From assembly GCA_002840835.1 (NCBI GenBank), contig PHCQ01000003.1:62001-126000 (forward strand): a stretch of 64,000 bases of DNA, read 5' to 3'. Below are positions 59,041-64,000 of this stretch, one piece after another. The stretch's first letter is position 1, and each line of letters starts with the position of its first letter. The DNA is from Betaproteobacteria bacterium HGW-Betaproteobacteria-16. Lineage in GTDB: Bacteria > Pseudomonadota > Gammaproteobacteria > Burkholderiales > Burkholderiaceae_C. A model generated the notes under the pieces. The model searched no databases. It saw only the letters and a list, made by a program, of their open reading frames with translations, and had not been told where the DNA came from. The position numbers and the translations under genes were made by a program.

Positions 59041-59758
59041 GCAGCCTGGGGGTCTCGAGTGTTGATGGCGTTTCCAATTACACGGAGACCAGCTGCTTCA
59101 GGTTTCCCTCATACCGTCATGCCTCTTGAAAGGGCGGTAGCCGCTCCCCGTACGGCCATGTTGTAACAGAGTATTCGACTTACCTACTGTGTAACTTGCC
59201 ACACCTTCAGCACAAGGCTGAGGCCCCTTCGACTGGAGGAGTAAAGAGAACTTTGTCTTTATTTGTGGACGATGGTGAAAGTGAGGAAATTGGGCAAACC
59301 ACCCCCTACCCGACCGAGGTCGTAGAGCGTGGAAGCCAACGGAAGGGACGCATGGAGCCGAGCGCATCAACCGGGCATGACAAACGCGTGCAAACGCTGC
59401 CACAAGGCCAGACTATTCAGGGCCTGCACGCCCTGCTCCTCACCCTCTAGCCATTCCACCCGGGTTTCGTGCTTGAGGACCGCTGCACGCTATGGCTGGG
59501 CGCGGTGTTTTGAGCCACCTCCTCCAGCAATCGGTATAGCGCTTCGCTCTATATCCGCGCTTTGTCGGAGAGAAATATCCCATTTTGTTTTTTTCGGGCA
59601 CCCAAAAGGGCTCCCCCGAGCAAAAAAAAGCCGCCCGTATAAATCCCGAGCCTATACGAGATTCCAACAACTACTAAGACGCCTTCGTCGGGGTCGGAGT
59701 AACGGAACTCGCCATACCTGTCTGGGGGACAAATGTTTCACACGATAGGAAATAGGAC
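59041..59758. promoter_or_regulatory. 718-bp divergent control region
   Basis: This space separates the reverse-strand helicase/methylase array from the forward recombinase gene. I see no credible gene; the small frames lack consistent ribosome binding sites. It holds an A/T-tract-flanked hairpin at about 59588-59626 (TTTTTTT, then CGGGCACCC AAAA GGGCTCCCCCG, then AAAAAAAA) and an imperfect inverted repeat GTAACAGAGT/ACTGTGTAAC at about 59163-59194. Promoters in both directions are expected but I could not place them. Confidence 0.45.
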
Positions 59759-61756
59759 ATGTATATCAAAGACTTAGGCAACCTCCGTTATTCCATAACG
59801 GACCTCAAAAACGGCGTTTTCCCTCCACTTTTTCCGACGGCGCAGGTGTCACCAACACTGACCATGTCCGCCACATACACACAACTCGTTCAGGCCCACC
59901 TTGCCCGCTTGCAAAGCGACACCAAATCGGCATTGGTACAGCAGATAGCACGCAACCACATGACCGCTCTTCGAGGGTTCTTGCGGTCAGTAGGAAAAAC
60001 TGAAACATCCCCTATCGGCGAGGAAATGGCTAGTGAACATACGTCTGCAGTGAGGAGATGTCTGGCCCAACTCGATGTTGGTGAGCGCTCTAAAAGTGAC
60101 CGCCGCAGTCTGCTCAATGCGTGGCGCGTGACTTTTGACCTCATGGGCGCTGCGCCGGAGGTATGCGTGCGAGGGCGCGAGCGGCGCCGTGCCGACATCC
60201 CCTCACATGCCCCCACTCCGTTCGAATCAGGGTTGAGGGCAGCCCTGCGCGCAGCAGGTCTCGCACCCAAGCAAGCCGCACGGCTTGCTGGCGTCAGTAC
60301 GTCCGCAGTAGGGCGCTGGACTCGTGGCGCGCTGCCAAATTTGCGTTCAAACACGACGCTCGACAAACTGGAATCTGTGCTGCAGCTTCCGACTGGGCGG
60401 CTAAGTGATTTGCTTCGAGAAACCCTAGGCAAAAGTGCCCCCCTGCAGCGAAACGATTACCGTGAGCGCTTGAAAGCACGTTGCGGAGACGTCTATCTTC
60501 TCAAGGTCAGTGACCTCAGTGAGCGGTTTTTGACCGACTGGAAAAACTTGCTACAACACAAGACCGCCATCCGAACGGCAAGCAAAAGAAGGTACACCGG
60601 CGGGCGATGGAGTGTGACGGGTGACGCTCATTCAAAAGGCGCAATCCCCACCATTTCTACTCTGAACGAAAAGCACTTCGCCTCTGCCAGTATTTTTTGG
60701 AATCACGTCTCCGCGTACCTCGGGTTTCTGCAACGACCAGTTGAAAGAGACGGATGCGGGGAGGAGAGAGACGCGACGCAGTCGCTGGCATGGCTGGTCA
60801 TCCCAGAAGCGCTAGACGCCTACTTGACGTTTCAGACAGAACGCTCAGGAGGACTCCGGCACAAGGGCCACCTCGTGTTCTGCAAATATGTTGGCTCTCT
60901 TACGCACCCAGAACACGGCTATCTGCTTCAGTCACCAGAGTTGTTGGAGCAACTGCCCGAAGCTGCAGTAGCAGGCAGAACTTGGACCGAGCTTTGTGGC
61001 CTAGCCCGACGCACTGTTGCGGAATGGAAATCAGCCTGCTCCGACGTGTCCCGCGACCCAGTACAGCCGATTCAATTTTTGCTTGACCAGGCCAACCCAC
61101 TGGCACCGGTGTTCGAAGCGATGCGTCGATTGCGCGACATTGGCAACGCGGCCTCGAAAGGCAGCTTGGAAGAAGCCGTTGCACGGCGCGATGAGCTCTT
61201 GCTGGGCCTTCTTCTTTCCAATCCGCTGCGTCGAAAGAACCTCATCGAGTTGACCGTACGTCCGGATAACTCGGGGACGGTGTACCAATCGAGCGCGAAT
61301 GAGTGGCGTATTCGATTGCAAAGGGCAACCTTCAAAAACGGGAAAAAGGGTACCCAAGAATCTCGTACCTACGATGTCAGGGTTGCGATTTGGCTGAACG
61401 AGCTCCTCACCGACTACGCACGGCACTTTCGCCCGCTCCTCGCCGGGGCTAGTGGACATGACAACCTCTTTCTGTCCAGGTGCGGCACACCGCTCAATGA
61501 CATGACGCATCGAGTGCTTGAATTGACCAAACATCTGATTTCAGGCTCAGGAGGTTTTGGCCCGCATGCCTTCCGGCACCTGGTCGCGAGTGACTGGCTG
61601 CGTCGCAATCCGGGTGACTTTTTGACGGTGGCAGAGCTGCTCAACGACACCCTTGAAGTCGTCCTTTCCTCGTACGCTCACCTCAAGCAAGACGATGCGC
61701 TTACTCGGCACTCTAACCAGCTCAATGAGTTGTTGCCCGACTACTTGAGAAAGTAA
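59759..61756 (+). CDS. Tyrosine recombinase with an internal helix-turn-helix domain
   Basis: The 665-aa protein has an XRE-like helix-turn-helix (about 158-220, with AAGLAPKQAARLAGVSTSA) inside a long N-terminal part. The C-terminal catalytic domain has Arg in NPLRRKNLIEL (about 488-498), HAFRH (603-607) and nucleophile candidate Tyr639 in SSYAHLK. At about twice the usual integrase length it is not a P4- or lambda-type enzyme. ATG 59759 has AGGA upstream; ATG 59864 lacks one. It may mobilise this island, or be a separate module. Confidence 0.8.
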   Translation: MYIKDLGNLRYSITDLKNGVFPPLFPTAQVSPTLTMSATYTQLVQAHLARLQSDTKSALVQQIARNHMTALRGFLRSVGKTETSPIGEEMASEHTSAVRRCLAQLDVGERSKSDRRSLLNAWRVTFDLMGAAPEVCVRGRERRRADIPSHAPTPFESGLRAALRAAGLAPKQAARLAGVSTSAVGRWTRGALPNLRSNTTLDKLESVLQLPTGRLSDLLRETLGKSAPLQRNDYRERLKARCGDVYLLKVSDLSERFLTDWKNLLQHKTAIRTASKRRYTGGRWSVTGDAHSKGAIPTISTLNEKHFASASIFWNHVSAYLGFLQRPVERDGCGEERDATQSLAWLVIPEALDAYLTFQTERSGGLRHKGHLVFCKYVGSLTHPEHGYLLQSPELLEQLPEAAVAGRTWTELCGLARRTVAEWKSACSDVSRDPVQPIQFLLDQANPLAPVFEAMRRLRDIGNAASKGSLEEAVARRDELLLGLLLSNPLRRKNLIELTVRPDNSGTVYQSSANEWRIRLQRATFKNGKKGTQESRTYDVRVAIWLNELLTDYARHFRPLLAGASGHDNLFLSRCGTPLNDMTHRVLELTKHLISGSGGFGPHAFRHLVASDWLRRNPGDFLTVAELLNDTLEVVLSSYAHLKQDDALTRHSNQLNELLPDYLRK

Positions 61757-62060
61757 TAAAGCAGCCCGGCCACTGCACGACAGAGGTGGAGCCCATACCC
61801 GGGCGCGACGCGAACTGCCAATACTTAGGTGTCCCGCGACAATTCCGCCCCCAAATTAGTTCGAGTCATGCACATGTAACGAGAGGTTGTCGCATACTGG
61901 GCTGCTGGGAGTGCTCTGCCGTGGGGTCAGTCATCGCGGGATTTCCAACGGCAAAGCCCGGCGATTTCCGTTTTACGGCATCTCTTGCGACTTAGTCATG
62001 TGAGGGGGGCATCCCCTGAAAAACCGGGTGGGGTGTTCGTATGACCAATGGAAAAGAACG
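61757..62060. other. Non-coding spacer before the sigma/IrrE module
   Basis: No gene is supported in these 304 bases. GATTTCC occurs twice (about 61940 and 61966) and GGGGG-CAT-CCCC forms a small hairpin near 62005-62016. An in-frame GTG at 62028 could extend the next gene by 11 residues. This is the likely promoter region of the three-gene module. Confidence 0.4.
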
Positions 62061-62792
62061 ATGGACACACAAGAAACTGACTACGAGGCTGTAGAGGCCC
62101 TTGATGTCCGAGCCATGCTTGCCAGGCTGGCGCGCACTGACTGGAACGACCCGCTCTTCATCCCCGACGAGCAGGTGTTCCGCATGTTCGGGCGAGCTCG
62201 AAGTGCAAATGACAAAGACCGGGTCGGAATGCTTTCCAGGGTACTGTCACGGCGCCTGCTTAGTCTCGCCAAGGGCTTCGCAGTGCGCAGCGGCATATAT
62301 CCAGGAATCATCGGCAACCTCGACCAGGCATCGGAGGAGCTATCCCAATACGTCTGGGATTGCTTGGTCAAGCGGCCAGGCGACGCATCGCATGCCGAAA
62401 AGCGATTCGGGCAACTGTTCAAGCGTCGCGCGACGGACTTCCAACGGCGGCTGCTGGCCAAGAAGCGCAAGCTTCAGGTAAGCATGGATGCCATGGACGT
62501 CTCCGAGGAGGATGACGACCCCGATAGGACCATACGCAGGGTGTCCGCGCTTCGCCAACCCGAGACGCCGGCAGACGCCCTGGCCACCAAACAAGAGCAC
62601 GCTCAAGTTGTCGCCCGCCTACAGGCTGTCCTCACCAAGCAGGAGTTTTTCGTCTACACGATGCTGTTTGTAGACGAGATGCCGGTCAAGGACATTGCTA
62701 GGGCACTCAACGTCACCCCTCGAACCATCAACACATATAAGAACGCCGCCCTCGACAAGGTCGAAGAGATGCGGAAGGAGTTCATGCCATGA
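62061..62792 (+). CDS. Sigma-factor-like regulator
   Basis: The 243-aa protein ends in a clear helix-turn-helix like sigma-70 region 4: LTKQEFFVYTMLFVDEM, then VKDIARALNVTPRTINTYKN. The helical N-terminal half (about 40-150) could be a divergent region 2, but I cannot align it with confidence. An alternative is a LuxR-type activator. ATG 62061 is preferred to GTG 62028 because GGAAAAGAA precedes it. The stop overlaps the next start (ATGA). Confidence 0.7.
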   Translation: MDTQETDYEAVEALDVRAMLARLARTDWNDPLFIPDEQVFRMFGRARSANDKDRVGMLSRVLSRRLLSLAKGFAVRSGIYPGIIGNLDQASEELSQYVWDCLVKRPGDASHAEKRFGQLFKRRATDFQRRLLAKKRKLQVSMDAMDVSEEDDDPDRTIRRVSALRQPETPADALATKQEHAQVVARLQAVLTKQEFFVYTMLFVDEMPVKDIARALNVTPRTINTYKNAALDKVEEMRKEFMP

Positions 62793-63421
62793 CATCGCCC
62801 ATCCATAGGCTGTCGCTCGAGGAAGTTCTGGACGAGTTCTTCTTCTCCGCTGACAAGCCATCGCCCGACATGGTTCTTCGCGCGTGCGAAGCTCACCCTG
62901 AATATCGAGAGGACATCCTCGAGTTCGCTGCCCTTTGGTCAGCTTATGAGGCGTCGCCCGAGGTTCCTGCTACAGATGTTGCTGGCGTCTCTGAAGAGTC
63001 CGTCTCACGCCTTCAGAGCTATGTGCTCAATCAGGTTCACGAAATCGACGGAAAGTCGGAGCAAGCCTCTGACCTTGAAGCCACGAAACGCGCCGTCTCG
63101 GCCTTGGCTGGCAGCAAGCTGGGTCGGGCTGCGGCCGCAGTGGGATTCGCCAGCTCGTTGCTCATGACCAAGGTGCTCACGACCATTACCAACGTCCCGC
63201 CGAGAGTTATCCGGGACTTGGCGAAACACATGAACGTGCCACCGACAGACCTGCGTCAGTGCATCGGACCGCAGTTCGCAGGCACAAGAAACTACAGCTC
63301 GACCCGTCAGCCTGATGCCCCTGGGTTGGAGACCTGGGAAAGTGCAGTCTGCTCCTTGTCAGTGAGCGAGGACGAGAAGAAGCGACTCTTGGGGTTTCAG
63401 ACGGAGGAAGACGCCTCGTGA
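62789..63421 (+). CDS. Unrecognised 210-aa protein of the sigma/IrrE module
   Basis: I do not recognise this protein. The N-terminal half is acidic and helical, with possible adaptor character (SLEEVLDEFFFSADKPSPDM). A hydrophobic stretch near residues 112-128 (AAAAVGFASSLLMTKVL) could be a membrane helix or a buried helix. Then comes VPPRVIRDLAKHMNVPPTDL, which looks like a repressor-type helix-turn-helix piece. It is coupled to both neighbours (ATGA and GTGA). It might be an anti-sigma factor or the substrate of the following protease; both are inference. Confidence 0.7.
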   Translation: MTSPIHRLSLEEVLDEFFFSADKPSPDMVLRACEAHPEYREDILEFAALWSAYEASPEVPATDVAGVSEESVSRLQSYVLNQVHEIDGKSEQASDLEATKRAVSALAGSKLGRAAAAVGFASSLLMTKVLTTITNVPPRVIRDLAKHMNVPPTDLRQCIGPQFAGTRNYSSTRQPDAPGLETWESAVCSLSVSEDEKKRLLGFQTEEDAS

Positions 63422-64000
63422 CACCCTTTCATCGTGCTCGCGAGGAGGCGAGACGGTTTCGAAAGGACCTCTTTGGGGAGGCCGCCGAAACTGGCATTGC
63501 CTCCAAGGCAATCATTGATACCGCCGCCAGCGAGGAGGCTGAGGATTTCCAGATTTCGGACGCCAATCCATTGGACAAGGCGCTTGGTGGCGCCGACGCT
63601 GTCCTGGAGGTCAAGTTCCGTCAGATAGTCGTTCGAAACGACGTATCAACCGGCGAGCGCGCCTTCCTCGTCGCCCATGAATTCGGGCACTGGAAGCTCC
63701 ACCACGACGGGAACGAGGGCTGCCACAAGGTCGTCGACTCCACCCTGAAGCCAGAGGACGGCGACACGTTCGGTGCCCAGAAGGTCGAGGCTTACGGCGC
63801 GCGGGAGCGTACCGAGCTGCAAGCCAACATCTTCGCCCGCGAAGTGCTGTTGCCCAGAGAAGTGGCTCGGTCCCTTTTCCTTGCCGGCAAGACGGCAGAA
63901 CAGCTTACGATTGAACTCGACCTTCCCTTGGAGCTGGTCCGGCAACAGCTGCTCGATGGCCTGCTGCTCCCAGAGCCAGCCGAAGAGGAGTTGGAGCCCG
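63418..64000 (+). CDS. ImmA/IrrE-type metallopeptidase, 3' truncated
   Basis: GTG 63418 overlaps the previous stop (GTGA) and the frame stays open to the window end (194 codons seen). The zinc motif HEFGH is at residues 87-91, and a second conserved helix, RTELQANIFAREVLLP (about 131-146), supplies a further acidic ligand. This is the DUF955/ImmA-IrrE family, whose members cleave repressors such as ImmR or DdrO after a damage signal. It may continue into another domain beyond 64,000. Confidence 0.85.
   Translation, partial: MTPFHRAREEARRFRKDLFGEAAETGIASKAIIDTAASEEAEDFQISDANPLDKALGGADAVLEVKFRQIVVRNDVSTGERAFLVAHEFGHWKLHHDGNEGCHKVVDSTLKPEDGDTFGAQKVEAYGARERTELQANIFAREVLLPREVARSLFLAGKTAEQLTIELDLPLELVRQQLLDGLLLPEPAEEELEP

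Noticed and set aside
59098..59748. Several 75-140 codon frames in the divergent spacer
   Set aside because: Mutually overlapping, no ribosome binding sites in suitable positions, no recognisable motifs.
32751..64000. CRISPR array or insertion sequence within the island
   Set aside because: I saw no regularly spaced long direct repeats, no transposase gene and no IS-type terminal repeats.

Overview
The window looks like the chromosome of a betaproteobacterium of the Burkholderiales, most likely the Comamonadaceae. The support is protein-level resemblance plus gene order: murA, a short-form hisG and a nearly complete his cluster, tatABC, petABC, sspAB, secA-argJ, and a pilB-pilC-pilD-coaE-zapD-yacG block. 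I cannot name a genus or species from the sequence alone.

Positions 1-32,700 are core chromosome. A 5'-truncated murA is followed by hisG-D-C-B-H-A-F, tightly packed with several 4-bp start/stop overlaps. A reverse-strand LapA-like membrane gene then separates hisF from hisI-hisE. Next come a DUF4870-like membrane protein, a HIT protein, tatA-B-C, a reverse-strand HtrA-type protease, Nif3, pdxA, mscL (reverse), the cytochrome bc1 operon petA-B-C closed by a strong hairpin terminator, sspA-sspB, tRNA-Thr(UGU), a DciA-like gene (reverse), an M23 peptidase, secA, argJ, a DUF815 ATPase and a MutT-like Nudix gene. The reverse-strand block yacG, zapD, coaE, pilD, pilC, pilB ends the core.

At 32,706-32,750 lies an orphan 3' half of tRNA-Pro(CGG), cut in its anticodon loop. 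I read this as the distal attachment site of a genomic island filling the rest of the window and running past its right edge. Close to it are three 10-bp iterons, an AlpA/excisionase-like gene, three consecutive hairpins and a small HNH endonuclease gene.

The island's core is a 24.4-kb reverse-strand array (59,040 down to 34,644) that looks like one operon. In transcription order it encodes a SNF2/RapA-type helicase (977 aa), a very large N6-adenine methyltransferase-like protein (about 1713 aa), a DUF262/DUF1524 GmrSD-like protein, an unrecognised 241-aa protein, a possible 52-aa protein, a second SNF2/RapA-type helicase (1053 aa), an Hsp70/actin-fold ATPase with a disordered N-terminus, a 2135-aa DEAD-like helicase with zinc clusters, a DUF1998 region and a C-terminal Vsr-like nuclease region, and a UvrD-like helicase with an N-terminal RelE/ParE-like domain. 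It resembles DISARM (SNF2 helicase plus methylase plus DUF1998 protein) and Druantia (DruE-like giant helicase) but matches neither. I consider it the best candidate for an undescribed or poorly described anti-phage or anti-plasmid system. Two G9 tracts inside two of its genes raise the possibility of phase variation.

To the right, divergently transcribed, are an unusual HTH-containing tyrosine recombinase and a translationally coupled trio: a sigma-region-4-like regulator, an unrecognised 210-aa protein, and an ImmA/IrrE metallopeptidase cut by the window end.
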